A DNA stretch of 45,822 nucleotides from a virus: the IMG/VR virus record IMGVR_UViG_3300038701_001617, positions 1-45,822 of that record; one strand, 5' to 3'. The position numbers and the translations under genes are program-made. Shown piece after piece: positions 1 to 7,892 of this stretch (the stretch's first letter is position 1; each line of letters begins with the position of its first letter). The notes beneath the pieces were generated by a model. It saw nothing but the letters and a program-made list of their open reading frames with translations, was not told the DNA's origin and made no database searches.

Positions 1-2
1 GA

Positions 3-128
3 GACCTCTGGATCAACTTCCAGGGGCAGATATTGCAACAGGTGCAGGTGCCGCAACTCAGCGACACGTTCTTCCGGCTGATGCAGATGCTCAAGGATGA
101 GATGGACACGATGAGCGGCATCGTGGGC
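3..128. repeat. left copy of 126-bp terminal direct repeat
   Basis: These bases are identical to 45696-45821. The two bases before and the base after the repeat differ between copies. The repeat lies inside the portal reading frame, and the spacing (45693) is a multiple of three, so the protein reads through the join. An assembly overlap of a circular or terminally redundant molecule explains this better than a biological repeat. Confidence 0.95.
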
Positions 129-578
129 GTGTTGCAGGGTGAAGCCAAGAGCGAGTGGCGGTCGGGTGCGATGGTCGATTCGCTGACCAACAACGCGCGC
201 GGTCCCATCGGCTACAAGGCGCGTCACACGTCCGAGGCCATCAAGCACGCGGCCAAGATCAGCGCCAACCTCATCATCGACTTCCTGCCTATCGAGACGT
301 GGGCCAAGCGGAACAAGAAGTATCCGCCCGCGATCCTCGAAGCGATGCGGAAGCGGTTGAAGAACTTCGGCTTCGATGTGACGGTCGATGTGACGGGGGC
401 TTCCAGCAAGGACTCCCGAGCGAACAAGCTCGCCAACCTGCTCGGCAACGTGCCGCAGTTGGCGCAGAGCCCGACGTTTATGGGCCAGCTTGCGGACGCC
501 AACGAGATCAGCGACGCCGAGCGAATCGTGCAAGAGCTGACGGCCTCGATGGCGGCCTCCCCGCAAGACGTGCAGTGA
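3..578 (+). CDS. portal protein, C-terminal part (continues from the window end)
   Basis: This is the 3' part of the portal gene that begins at 44232. Joining the two at the terminal repeat gives one reading frame of about 679 residues, a normal size for a podovirus-type portal, the dodecameric ring at the head vertex through which DNA is packaged and ejected. The segment has the helical, Met- and Gln-rich character of portal crown and barrel regions (for example QQVQVPQLSDTFFRLMQ) and ends in a polar tail. It lies directly before the synthetase-like gene, 7 bp apart. Assignment rests on position after the large terminase and before scaffold and capsid, plus size; I did not recognise a diagnostic motif. 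Confidence 0.8.
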   Translation, partial: DLWINFQGQILQQVQVPQLSDTFFRLMQMLKDEMDTMSGIVGVLQGEAKSEWRSGAMVDSLTNNARGPIGYKARHTSEAIKHAAKISANLIIDFLPIETWAKRNKKYPPAILEAMRKRLKNFGFDVTVDVTGASSKDSRANKLANLLGNVPQLAQSPTFMGQLADANEISDAERIVQELTASMAASPQDVQ

Positions 579-585
579 GAGAGCG

Positions 586-1245
586 ATGAAACAAATGTTT
601 AGCAACGCGACCGTCTTTTGGGACGAGCGCGAACTGATTGAACGGGACGCTTTGGTAGCCCAATGCGTTTCGCTGGTAAGCGACGAGTGGACTGGCATCA
701 ACCGGGCGGTTCGCTTCCGCCGGGTGGAAACCCCGACCCTGACGCCGGAGAGTGAACTGGCGGGTCATGTCACTGAGGGGTTCCCGATGCTGGATACCAA
801 ACGTGGGGTGCTGAGGCCGGAAACGACCGCAGGGTGCATCGCCGCGTTCCACTCGCTTTTCCCGATGAAGAATCAACGGGCCAAGATGACGCCCTACTGC
901 GTTTGGCAGTTCGGCAAGAGCTACAGAGACGAGGAGCGGCCCGAAACCATGCGGGCGAGCAAGCTGCGGCTGGTGGAGTTTCACCAGCTTGAGTTTGAGT
1001 TGTTCGCGCCTGCGGACAGCAAGGCCGACTACATCGGCCGCGCCGTCAACCGGCTGGTCGATCGCTTCGGCGGCGAGGCCACGGTGCCCGACGACCTTCC
1101 CCATTACTCCCGCCGCACCGTCGATTGGGAGATGGGCGGTCTTGAGGTCGCCGGGTGCAGCGAGCGAACCGACTGGCCCGAGGGCCTGATCTTCGAGGTG
1201 TCGATCGGCATTGACCGATTGCTCGCCACCATTCTGAACAAGTAG
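586..1245 (+). CDS. glycyl-tRNA-synthetase-like class II catalytic core, stand-alone
   Basis: A 219-residue protein carrying the three class II aminoacyl-tRNA synthetase motifs in order. Motif 1 region ends at Pro50 (RRVETPTLTP). RPETTAG at 77-83 corresponds to the RPETAQG of glycyl enzymes. Motif 2 is FGKSYRDEERPE (109-120, Arg114, Glu116) followed by EFHQLEFELF (131-140). EVAGCSERTDW (187-197) resembles the glycyl-enzyme block around RTDY. Motif 3 is EVSIGIDRLL (204-213, Arg211). Known GlyRS chains have over 400 residues with an anticodon-binding domain; none is present here, so this is a core only, as in HisZ, AsnA, PoxA or amino acid:carrier-protein ligases. It may activate glycine and transfer it to an unknown acceptor. 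It sits between portal and scaffold. Its codons look less GC-biased than its neighbours, hinting at acquisition. Start is the first ATG after a GAGAG sequence; an ATG at 595 is possible. Confidence 0.8.
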   Translation: MKQMFSNATVFWDERELIERDALVAQCVSLVSDEWTGINRAVRFRRVETPTLTPESELAGHVTEGFPMLDTKRGVLRPETTAGCIAAFHSLFPMKNQRAKMTPYCVWQFGKSYRDEERPETMRASKLRLVEFHQLEFELFAPADSKADYIGRAVNRLVDRFGGEATVPDDLPHYSRRTVDWEMGGLEVAGCSERTDWPEGLIFEVSIGIDRLLATILNK

Positions 1246-1261
1246 CGGCAAGTGTTGCCGC
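1245..1261 (+). terminator. short perfect hairpin after the synthetase-like gene
   Basis: A 7-bp perfect stem (GCGGCAA / TTGCCGC) with a 3-base loop begins on the last base of the stop codon. There is no T-tract, so it is a weak terminator candidate or an RNA-processing or stability hairpin. The next gene starts about 90 bp on, and nothing else is visible in that gap. Confidence 0.35.
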
Positions 1262-1354
1262 AGTTTCCTGAGAACCAGCGGCCCCCTGTGGGCGCGCAGG
1301 CATAGCTACGGCTCCCTGCCCGCGCGATCCATATGGCTAGCGGAGGTTTAGCAG

Positions 1355-2215
1355 ATGAGCGATGAACAAGAGAGCGGCGTCGATCTGGACGCATCCCCCG
1401 ACGAGGTGCTTGCCCGGTATTTCCCGGAAGACACCCCCGAGGCGGATGAGCCCGAAGAAGACGCCGAAGTGGACGACGTGTCGGACGACGAAGGCGACGA
1501 GCCGGAGGATGAAGCGGAGCCCGATGTGTCGGGCGAAGCGGATGAGCCCGAGGAGCAGCCCGCAGCGCCCGACTACTCCGAGTTGCAGTCCAAGGAGTTG
1601 CAGAAGCTACAGCAGCTAAACGCAACCTACGCGAAGCAGCTCGCGGCGTATCAGGCCAACCCCACGCAGGAGGCGGCGGCCAAGGTCGAGAAAACGAAAT
1701 CTCGGCTGGATGCCATTGTCGAATCCGGCAAGGACGTTGACCCCTACGAGGCGTCGGTCTACCTCGCCCAAGAGGCGAAGGCCCACGAGGCCGCGCTCGC
1801 CGAGCTCCAGAAGTCCGTGGCTGACACCTCGGGCATGTCGGCGAAGCAAACCGCCAGTCTGCAACAGCAGATGGCGCGTATCCAGTTCAAGCTGGATCAC
1901 CCTGATCTCGGGGACCGCTACGACGAGTTGGCGCAGGCCGCCGCGTCGGAAGTGGATGAGATGCTTGGCGATGCGGTGAAGGCCGCCCCGCCAGAGGTTC
2001 TTGCCCGTCTCGACTACGCCGCGTTCATGCGCCGCGTCCAGGCGGAGAAGGCCAAGTTGGAGTCGGTTGAAGAAGCAGCACCGGAAGCGCCACCGACGCG
2101 CAAGAAGCCCGTTGCAACCAATCCAGTCAAAACCAAGTCCGGGAAGTCTCAAAAGCCATCGCAGTCCCTTGAGGATGTTGAGCGCGATCTGCGCCGAAAG
2201 ATGGGCCTTGAGTAA
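1355..2215 (+). CDS. scaffolding-like protein
   Basis: 286 residues. The first 90 are extremely acidic (Asp/Glu-rich with Pro). The middle (about 90-190) is Gln/Ala/Lys-rich and should form long helices or coiled coils. The C-terminus is Lys/Arg-rich (RKKPVATNPVKTKSGK, DLRRKMGLE). An acidic helical protein with a basic C-terminal tail immediately before the major capsid gene is the usual form of a phage scaffold, which templates procapsid assembly through its basic tail and then leaves. Start has a GGAGG-type ribosome site (1343-1346). Called from composition and position, not from sequence homology. Confidence 0.7.
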   Translation: MSDEQESGVDLDASPDEVLARYFPEDTPEADEPEEDAEVDDVSDDEGDEPEDEAEPDVSGEADEPEEQPAAPDYSELQSKELQKLQQLNATYAKQLAAYQANPTQEAAAKVEKTKSRLDAIVESGKDVDPYEASVYLAQEAKAHEAALAELQKSVADTSGMSAKQTASLQQQMARIQFKLDHPDLGDRYDELAQAAASEVDEMLGDAVKAAPPEVLARLDYAAFMRRVQAEKAKLESVEEAAPEAPPTRKKPVATNPVKTKSGKSQKPSQSLEDVERDLRRKMGLE

Positions 2216-2235
2216 CTCCGGCAGGAGTTCACACT

Positions 2236-3324
2236 ATGCCAAGAGGCATTCGATCCAACCTGCACGCTTACTCGAATGAGTACGTCGTGCCCAAAATGTT
2301 CAGCGGGCAGTACGACATGCCCGTCCTCGCCAGCGCCCTGTCCCTCGCGGGCAGCCGCATGGGCAACCTCACCCCCGACTCGTTCATGATCCTCGGCAAG
2401 AAGTTCGGTCTTGCCCAGCAGAAGAACATCAACGGCAGTTCGCAGTTCCAGGGCTACTGGCAGAAGAACACTGTCGGCGGGGGCAAGTACCTCGCGTTCC
2501 AGGATACCGGCTCGTCCGCCGGTAACGATCGAGGCAACACCCTGCCGTCCTCGTTCTACGTTTCGTGGTTCGAGCGTGAAGACCCCATCGCCGTGGACAA
2601 CGAAGTCCTCGACGACAACAAGGGTCAGGACAAGGCACTCTCGCTCGTCGAGACTGTCACGCAGGACGCGGTGTCGCGTCAGCTCGACGCCTTCGGCACC
2701 GACTTCTACACCGGCTCCCCCTCGGACTACACGGCCGAGAAGTGGGACGCGCCGGTGGGCCTGAATGCGTGGATCACGAACGACAACAACATCTGTGGGG
2801 TTGACCGTAGCGTGACCGCCAACGCCAACTTCCGGGGCCAGTTTGAGGACGGGACCCTCAACCTCTCCCTCTCGCTGATCGACACGATCTGCACCGAGGG
2901 CACGACCGACACCACCGCGCTGATGAATAAGGGCTCCAAGGCCGATATCGTCATCGTTCCGAACGCGGGCTACAACAAGCTCAAGCAGGAGGCCATCAGC
3001 CGCCAGCTTGGCCGGATGGTTAGCGCGGACAACCTGCCCAAGGGTGGGATGGTCGGCTACCTCAACGAATACATCAACTACAACGGCAAGATGATCTTCT
3101 GCGACCCGAAGGCCGCAGCGAGTTCGATGTATGTCCTTGACTCCTCGACGTGGACCCTGCAATTCCAGGGCGGGAAGAACTTCAAGGTCAGCCCTTGGGT
3201 CAACCTGCGTGATCTCCAGCCCGGCACCGGCCAGCCGGACATCACGACTGCGGCCGTCTGCACCAAGGCCCGCCTGATCTGCCACGAGCCGTGGAAGAAC
3301 TGGCGCGGCGAAGCGGTGTCCTAA
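2236..3324 (+). CDS. major capsid protein
   Basis: 362 residues, following the scaffold-like gene by 20 bp with AGGAG ahead of the ATG. The order terminase, portal, scaffold, this gene, and the strong terminator after it mark the head shell gene. The N-terminus contains SNEYVVPKMFSGQYDMPVLA, and the protein is rich in short beta-type segments with a conserved-looking C-terminus (CTKARLICHEPWKNW). No signal peptide or membrane segment. The fold (HK97-like) is assumed from the system, not seen. A capsid should be the most abundant product, which fits the good ribosome site and its own terminator. Confidence 0.8.
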   Translation: MPRGIRSNLHAYSNEYVVPKMFSGQYDMPVLASALSLAGSRMGNLTPDSFMILGKKFGLAQQKNINGSSQFQGYWQKNTVGGGKYLAFQDTGSSAGNDRGNTLPSSFYVSWFEREDPIAVDNEVLDDNKGQDKALSLVETVTQDAVSRQLDAFGTDFYTGSPSDYTAEKWDAPVGLNAWITNDNNICGVDRSVTANANFRGQFEDGTLNLSLSLIDTICTEGTTDTTALMNKGSKADIVIVPNAGYNKLKQEAISRQLGRMVSADNLPKGGMVGYLNEYINYNGKMIFCDPKAAASSMYVLDSSTWTLQFQGGKNFKVSPWVNLRDLQPGTGQPDITTAAVCTKARLICHEPWKNWRGEAVS

Positions 3325-3336
3325 CTCTCTCTCGCG

Positions 3337-3372
3337 GCTCCCGGTCGGGTACGCCCGGCCGGGGGCTTCTTT
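3337..3372 (+). terminator. intrinsic terminator after the capsid gene
   Basis: A 13-bp GC-rich stem (3337-3349 with 3354-3366, including two G-U pairs) with the tetraloop TACG is followed by CTTCTTT. It probably sets a high capsid message level while letting some transcription through to the small genes beyond. Confidence 0.75.
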
Positions 3373-3398
3373 CAACAATTATCAATTGGAGTTTTCCA

Positions 3399-3725
3399 AT
3401 GGCTACGACTGTAGTGTCCCCTATTGCGGGACTCAAGAACTCGGATGTGGAATACCACTTCATCACATGGGACGGCACGGACGCGACCGAAGAGGTTTCG
3501 ACGGGCCTGACCGAAATCTATGCCCACTTCGTCGGCGTCGCCCACGGCGCGAATGCCGGGCACACCGAAGAAGACCTGGGCTTCCTTGAGATCGACGAAA
3601 CCGCTGACGCCAACGGAGTCATCACTGTCTCCAGCGGCGCGATCACGGTCAACCGCATCGCCTCCAGTGCCGACGGCACCTTGGGCGACCAGCAGACCAT
3701 GCTCGTCCTCATCGGCCAGTCCTAA
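3399..3725 (+). CDS. small capsid-associated (decoration-like) protein, paralogue 1
   Basis: 108 residues, beta-rich, no signal or membrane segment. TTGGAG precedes the ATG. It is clearly related to the next gene: both have an ATxEVST block, then IDET followed by an ANG/TV turn and a GAxTV repeat (IDETADANGVITVSSGAITV here). Small beta-rich proteins encoded straight after the capsid gene often bind and stabilise the shell, so a decoration or cement role is inferred. The acidic composition fits a surface protein. Confidence 0.6.
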   Translation: MATTVVSPIAGLKNSDVEYHFITWDGTDATEEVSTGLTEIYAHFVGVAHGANAGHTEEDLGFLEIDETADANGVITVSSGAITVNRIASSADGTLGDQQTMLVLIGQS

Positions 3726-3740
3726 CCCCGGAGGTGACTC

Positions 3741-4037
3741 ATGGCTGCATCAGCCACCAAGTACGGCGAAGGGATTTGGGTTGGCGGAAACGGCAAGCGT
3801 TATGAGTACGGTGTTATCACCTACGACTCGGACGCCACTGTTGAAGTCTCCACCGCCCTGAGCTATCTCGAATCGTTCACGTTCAGCGAGGCGGTGAGTG
3901 GTGGGTCTGCGGACCTGCCGTCCATCGACGAAACCTCGGCGAACGGGCGCGTCACGGTCCCAGCGACCGGGGCCGTCACGGTGGATACCGGGGCTAATAG
4001 CACCCGCGTCTTCCACTACCTGTTCATTGGCTTCTAA
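3741..4037 (+). CDS. small capsid-associated (decoration-like) protein, paralogue 2
   Basis: 98 residues, 15 bp after paralogue 1 with GGAGG upstream (3730-3734). It shares the ATVEVST block, IDETSANGRVTV and GAVTVDTG with its neighbour, but its N-terminus differs (KYGEGIWVGGNGKRYEYG) and it ends FHYLFIGF. Tandem duplication with divergence is the simplest history. The two may occupy different shell sites or form a heteromer. A terminator follows. Confidence 0.6.
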   Translation: MAASATKYGEGIWVGGNGKRYEYGVITYDSDATVEVSTALSYLESFTFSEAVSGGSADLPSIDETSANGRVTVPATGAVTVDTGANSTRVFHYLFIGF

Positions 4038-4045
4038 GCCACTCG

Positions 4046-4077
4046 CAGCCCGCTACGGAAACGCGGCGGGTTGTTTT
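4046..4077 (+). terminator. intrinsic terminator-like hairpin
   Basis: An 8-bp stem (4046-4053 with 4066-4073, one G-U pair) and a 12-base loop are followed by TTTT. It closes the capsid-decoration group before the tail genes. Confidence 0.6.
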
Positions 4078-4101
4078 GCATCTTCGCAGTAAAGGGGCGA
4101 A

Positions 4102-4398
4102 ATGAGCGACGACCAAAAGTTTAGAACGATGGATTGGATTGTGGGATTGGCGACGCTGGTCGCGCTTGGGCTGTCGTCTTGGACGATGCTGCAAACGGTG
4201 GACCACGGCTCACGCATTGCGGTAATCGAGGACAGCCGCTTCACCGACGCAGACGCGGCGCACATGAAAGAGCAGATCATCGAGTCGGTCCAGACGCCGC
4301 GATGGATCGAGGAGCGGTTCAACCTGATCGCGCAGCAGAACGCGGAAATCAGCCGCCAACTTGACGCTATTGATCGGCGAATGCGAGAGGAACGATGA
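4102..4398 (+). CDS. small membrane protein with coiled coil (holin/spanin-like possibility)
   Basis: 98 residues with one transmembrane segment at about 13-30 (IVGLATLVALGLSSWTML) and a polar, helical C-terminal half likely to form a coiled coil (IAQQNAEISRQLDAIDRRM). AAGGGG precedes the ATG. The stop overlaps the start of the tailspike gene (ATGA), so translation is coupled. One-segment phage proteins of this shape can be holins, spanins or virion membrane proteins; the sequence does not decide. Confidence 0.7.
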   Translation: MSDDQKFRTMDWIVGLATLVALGLSSWTMLQTVDHGSRIAVIEDSRFTDADAAHMKEQIIESVQTPRWIEERFNLIAQQNAEISRQLDAIDRRMREER

Positions 4399-5387
4399 CC
4401 ACCCCCGGCGAACAATTCGACGCGACCCTGACCGCGATGCAGAAGGCAACCGACCGGCTCAACTCCGCGTCGGATCGCCTGCAGTCGCTGCTGGACGCCG
4501 GGGCTACGCCTGCCCCCGCCCCCGAACCCCCTGACGTGACCACGCCGCCGGAGGTGCCGGGGAAGCTGCCGGTGCGGGTGGGGCGCGGGCCGATTGAACA
4601 CCAGTCGGCGAGCAACTTCATCGTCAGGAGCCCCCGCAAAAATGGCAAGTCCACGGCGGGGCTCTGGCTGGACCCTTACCCTCGACGCACAACGCCGCGC
4701 GAGTACGACATCCGCAACGGCGAGATTAGCGGATACGGCCCCGCCGGTGGCAGCAGCCGGGACCAGGGCATCTACCTGAACAACGGCGTCATGCGCGGCG
4801 GCGACATCCACATCTACGGGCCGACCGCCCGCAACAAGTGGACCCACGCCATCTACTGCAACGGCTCGGAGATGCACCTCGACCGCCTGATGATCGGCTC
4901 GCCCGACGACGCGATCCCGCACGACATCTCGATCAACATCGACAAGGGCGACGAAACCGAACACAAGCCCCGCCCCGTCACGATCGACACCCTGCTGGTC
5001 TACGGCGGCTGGCGCAACGTCATCGAGAACACGCCAGGCACCGTCTCCAAGCTGACCATCGGCAAGATGATCGTGGTCGATCCCGTCACGGCGGACGGCC
5101 TGTGGGAGGGCATCGAAGTGGACGGCTGCGAGGTCGCCATCGGCGACTACATCGTCATCGACACGGGGGGGCGGTGGAAGTCGGGGGCGATGCTCAAGGC
5201 GAAGAACTGCACGGGCGAGGTGAAGCGGGCGCGGGTTGCAACCGCGAACTCCGCGTTGGAGATGGGCGACCTGATCCGTGGCGTGGGGTACACGCTGGCC
5301 GGTCACGCTATCCCCCGCACGCTCGCCCCCGCATGGACCCTCGACAACTTCGACAAGCTGGTCGAACACTACGGGGGGGCGGGATGA
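4395..5387 (+). CDS. tailspike-like beta-helix protein
   Basis: 330 residues. An N-terminal coiled coil (about 1-36) is followed by a Pro/Ala-rich linker (about 37-60). From about 80 to 300 come short repeating strands with GG, G-x-N and DG turns (for example IRNGEISGYG, LNNGVMRGGDIHIYG, EGIEVDGCEVAIGDY), typical of right-handed beta-helices in pectin-lyase-like tailspikes. Such proteins bind or cut host surface polysaccharide. The N-terminal coil may trimerise or dock it. It is translationally coupled at both ends and begins a host-recognition cluster of four genes. Confidence 0.65.
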   Translation: MTTPGEQFDATLTAMQKATDRLNSASDRLQSLLDAGATPAPAPEPPDVTTPPEVPGKLPVRVGRGPIEHQSASNFIVRSPRKNGKSTAGLWLDPYPRRTTPREYDIRNGEISGYGPAGGSSRDQGIYLNNGVMRGGDIHIYGPTARNKWTHAIYCNGSEMHLDRLMIGSPDDAIPHDISINIDKGDETEHKPRPVTIDTLLVYGGWRNVIENTPGTVSKLTIGKMIVVDPVTADGLWEGIEVDGCEVAIGDYIVIDTGGRWKSGAMLKAKNCTGEVKRARVATANSALEMGDLIRGVGYTLAGHAIPRTLAPAWTLDNFDKLVEHYGGAG

Positions 5388-6076
5388 TCCACAACGCCAC
5401 CCAACACCCGCGCGACGGATGGTCCGAGTTCACCAACCTCAACCGCTCGCACTTCTGGCCGAAAACACAAGGCCACCCCGACCCCGCCCGGATCGACTGG
5501 GCCTTCGCCACCGACAACCTGATCGCGGCGCGCGGCAAGCCCGTCGCCATCAACATCGAGGACGGCCCGTGGGAGGCACCCGGCAACCGCACACGCAACC
5601 CCGGCGGGCTGGCGCTCTGGTCCGGCCTGATCGCGTGGGCGCGCAAGGTGCACGGCGGGCCTATCGGCATCTACCGCATCGTGCCGCAGCGCCGCTACCC
5701 CGACCAGTACGCCGCGAAGTGGCAGCATTATCAGTGGCGGTGGCGCAACAACCGCACCGCGAAGCTCGCCAAGATGCTCGACCACATCCACCCGTCGCTC
5801 TACTGGCGGCAAGACCTGCCCATCGGCCAGTTCGCCGACTACGCGACGCGCAACATCCGCGAGGCGACGCAGTACGGCAAGCCCGTCCTGCCCTACATCA
5901 GCCCGTACTACCGGGGCGCGTCGTCGCAGACCGAGGCGCTGATCCCCATCGACGACCTGACCGCGATGTGCAAGACGCTGCACGACCTCGGCACCACCGA
6001 CGCCGTGGTGTTCGTGTCGCGCGGCGAGCCCTGCCCGGATGAACACGCGGCGGTTTTCACGGAGTTCTTCGGATGA
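5384..6076 (+). CDS. TIM-barrel-like, possibly glycoside hydrolase
   Basis: 230 residues; the ATG overlaps the tailspike stop (ATGA). Strand-like segments end in acidic residues or Trp (PVAINIEDGPWEA, HPSLYWRQDLPIGQF, GKPVLPYISPYYRG, DAVVFVSRGEP), the layout of a (beta/alpha)8 hydrolase. The IED in the second strand could carry the catalytic acid, as in some hyaluronidase-like families. I cannot name the family. No signal peptide. The setting among tailspike and lectin genes suggests virion-borne glycan degradation. Confidence 0.5.
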   Translation: MIHNATQHPRDGWSEFTNLNRSHFWPKTQGHPDPARIDWAFATDNLIAARGKPVAINIEDGPWEAPGNRTRNPGGLALWSGLIAWARKVHGGPIGIYRIVPQRRYPDQYAAKWQHYQWRWRNNRTAKLAKMLDHIHPSLYWRQDLPIGQFADYATRNIREATQYGKPVLPYISPYYRGASSQTEALIPIDDLTAMCKTLHDLGTTDAVVFVSRGEPCPDEHAAVFTEFFG

Positions 6077-6780
6077 GCCCATACGAGGCCTATCTACGAC
6101 AACTCGGCGTGGTGTCGCTGTGGATGATGGACGACCCCGCCACGAAGGGCGTCACCGACTCCGTGGGCGGCAACACGGCCACCCTGACCAGCGGCACAGC
6201 AGCCAACGTGGCAAGCTCGCAGGTCATCGGCGAAACCACCGCAGCGGACCTTGACGGCTCGACGTACTTCAACAAGTCCAGCCCGACCGGGCTGACGCTC
6301 TCCGGCGCGTGGTCGTTCGGCCTGTGGGTCAAGTGGCAGACCCTTGACGGCGGCTGGCCGATCGTCATCAGCACCAACGCGACAACCGACTACATCGGCG
6401 TCCAGCGTCGCGGCGGGTTTGTCTCGACGCGGGCCGAGGTGAGCGACACGAACGTCGGCTACCGCACCGACACCACTGCGGTCGCGGGCACCTGGTATCA
6501 CCTGGTCCTGACCAGATCAAGCGGCGGCACGATCAACCAGTACCTCAACGGCGTTTCCAACAAGACCACCACCGAGGGGTCGGCCAACGTCGGCGATGCG
6601 ACGATGTTCACGGTCGGCGCGCGCGACTCGGGCGGCATCTCGACTTTCGATGGCGAGGCGCAGGGCGCGTTTTTCTCGACGAACGAGTTTGCGGCGGCGC
6701 AGGTCAAGACCCTCTACTCCCGCTCGCTCGCCGCGCCCAGCCCGATCTTCTACAAAACCCTCTTGGCGGGAGCCGCCTGA
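6073..6780 (+). CDS. LamG / concanavalin A-like lectin tail protein
   Basis: 235 residues. The run SLWMMDDP...TDSVGG, the ADLDGSTYF strand, WSFGLWVKW, then TWYHLVLTRSSGG...NQYLNGV and a late FTVGARDSGG strand follows the strand order of LamG/concanavalin-A-like lectin domains. Such domains bind glycans, here probably on the host surface. Start overlaps the upstream stop (ATGA), and its stop overlaps the next start (TGATG), so the four host-recognition genes are probably made together. Confidence 0.75.
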   Translation: MSPYEAYLRQLGVVSLWMMDDPATKGVTDSVGGNTATLTSGTAANVASSQVIGETTAADLDGSTYFNKSSPTGLTLSGAWSFGLWVKWQTLDGGWPIVISTNATTDYIGVQRRGGFVSTRAEVSDTNVGYRTDTTAVAGTWYHLVLTRSSGGTINQYLNGVSNKTTTEGSANVGDATMFTVGARDSGGISTFDGEAQGAFFSTNEFAAAQVKTLYSRSLAAPSPIFYKTLLAGAA

Positions 6781-7892
6781 TGTTCAAGAATGTAACCGGC
6801 CAGAAAATCCGGGTGTTTGCCTTCAACCGCCTCACCAACGAACCGGAGACGGGCGACGCCGCCAACATCACCGGCAAGGTCGCCAAGGACCACGCGGCGG
6901 CGGCAGCGATCACCGACACCAACCCGACCGAGGTGGAAGACGGCTACTACCTGTTCGACCTCACCCAAGCGGAAACCAACGCCGACGTTCTCGACTTCTA
7001 CCCCGAGTCCAGCACTGGCGACGTGCAGGTGATCGCGGTGCCGGGAACGGTCTACACGGTGCCCGCCAACTTCACCGCGCTGGGCATCGAGTCCGACGGC
7101 GACCTGACCAAGGTCAACACGCTGGACGGCCACACCGCCCAAACCGGCGACAGCTACGCGCGCATCGGGGCACCGGCGGGCGTCAGCATTGCGGCAGACC
7201 TGCTCACCATCGCCAACGCAACCGACGACCTCGAAACCCGCCTCACCGCCGACCGCGCGGGCTACCTCGACAAGCTGAACATCACCGGCGATGTCGCAGG
7301 GGCGAACGAACTCGCCACCGTTGACGGCATCGTTGACGAAATCCTGCTCGACACGGCCGAAATCGGCACAGCCGCAGGTGCCGACATCGCAGCCGACATC
7401 GCAGCCGTCAAGACCGACACCGGCAACCTCGTCACCCGCATCACGTCAACCCTGTTCACCGGCATCACCAGCATGGCCGAGTGGCTGGGCCTGCTCGCTG
7501 GCAAGCAGACCGGCGACAGTACGGCACGCACCGAATTGCGGGCAACCGGGGCAGGGTCGGGGACGTTCGATGAGACGGACGACTCCCTCGAAGCCATCCG
7601 CGACCGGGGCGACGCGGAGTGGACTACGGGGGCGGGCGGCAGCGGCGCGGGCGCGGGTGCAGACGCCGTAACCCTCAACTTCAAGGACGGCGACAGCAAC
7701 CCCATCGCCGACGCGCAGGTGTGGGTGACCAGCGACTCGGATGGCTCAACCATCGTCGCGGGCTACCTGCTCACCGACAGCGCGGGCGACGTGACCTTCA
7801 TGCTGGATGACGGCGTGGCCTACTACGCATGGCTCCAGAAGGACGGGGTGAATCCGGTCCTCGGCGAATCCTTCACCGCATCGGCTGACTAA
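6780..7892 (+). CDS. tail fibre-like protein
   Basis: 370 residues. The N-terminal 90 residues form a beta domain (VTGQKIRVFAFNR...VPGTVYTV). The middle (about 100-230) is a helical Ala/Asp/Thr-rich stretch with repeated ADIAA and T-x-D patterns, likely a trimeric coiled coil. Then come DDSLEAIRDRGDAEWTTG, a Gly/Ala linker, and a C-terminal Ig- or carboxypeptidase-regulatory-like domain (AVTLNFKDGDSNPIADAQVWVTSDSDG). This arrangement fits a fibre or appendage. I recall the SLEAIRDRGDA element as recurring in phage tail genes, but have not verified it. Confidence 0.55.
   Translation: MFKNVTGQKIRVFAFNRLTNEPETGDAANITGKVAKDHAAAAAITDTNPTEVEDGYYLFDLTQAETNADVLDFYPESSTGDVQVIAVPGTVYTVPANFTALGIESDGDLTKVNTLDGHTAQTGDSYARIGAPAGVSIAADLLTIANATDDLETRLTADRAGYLDKLNITGDVAGANELATVDGIVDEILLDTAEIGTAAGADIAADIAAVKTDTGNLVTRITSTLFTGITSMAEWLGLLAGKQTGDSTARTELRATGAGSGTFDETDDSLEAIRDRGDAEWTTGAGGSGAGAGADAVTLNFKDGDSNPIADAQVWVTSDSDGSTIVAGYLLTDSAGDVTFMLDDGVAYYAWLQKDGVNPVLGESFTASAD

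Noticed and set aside
508-1251. A long leftward frame over the synthetase-like gene
   Set aside because: It mirrors the rightward gene, has Arg/Leu/Gly-rich unstructured composition and no ribosome site; high GC makes such shadows common.
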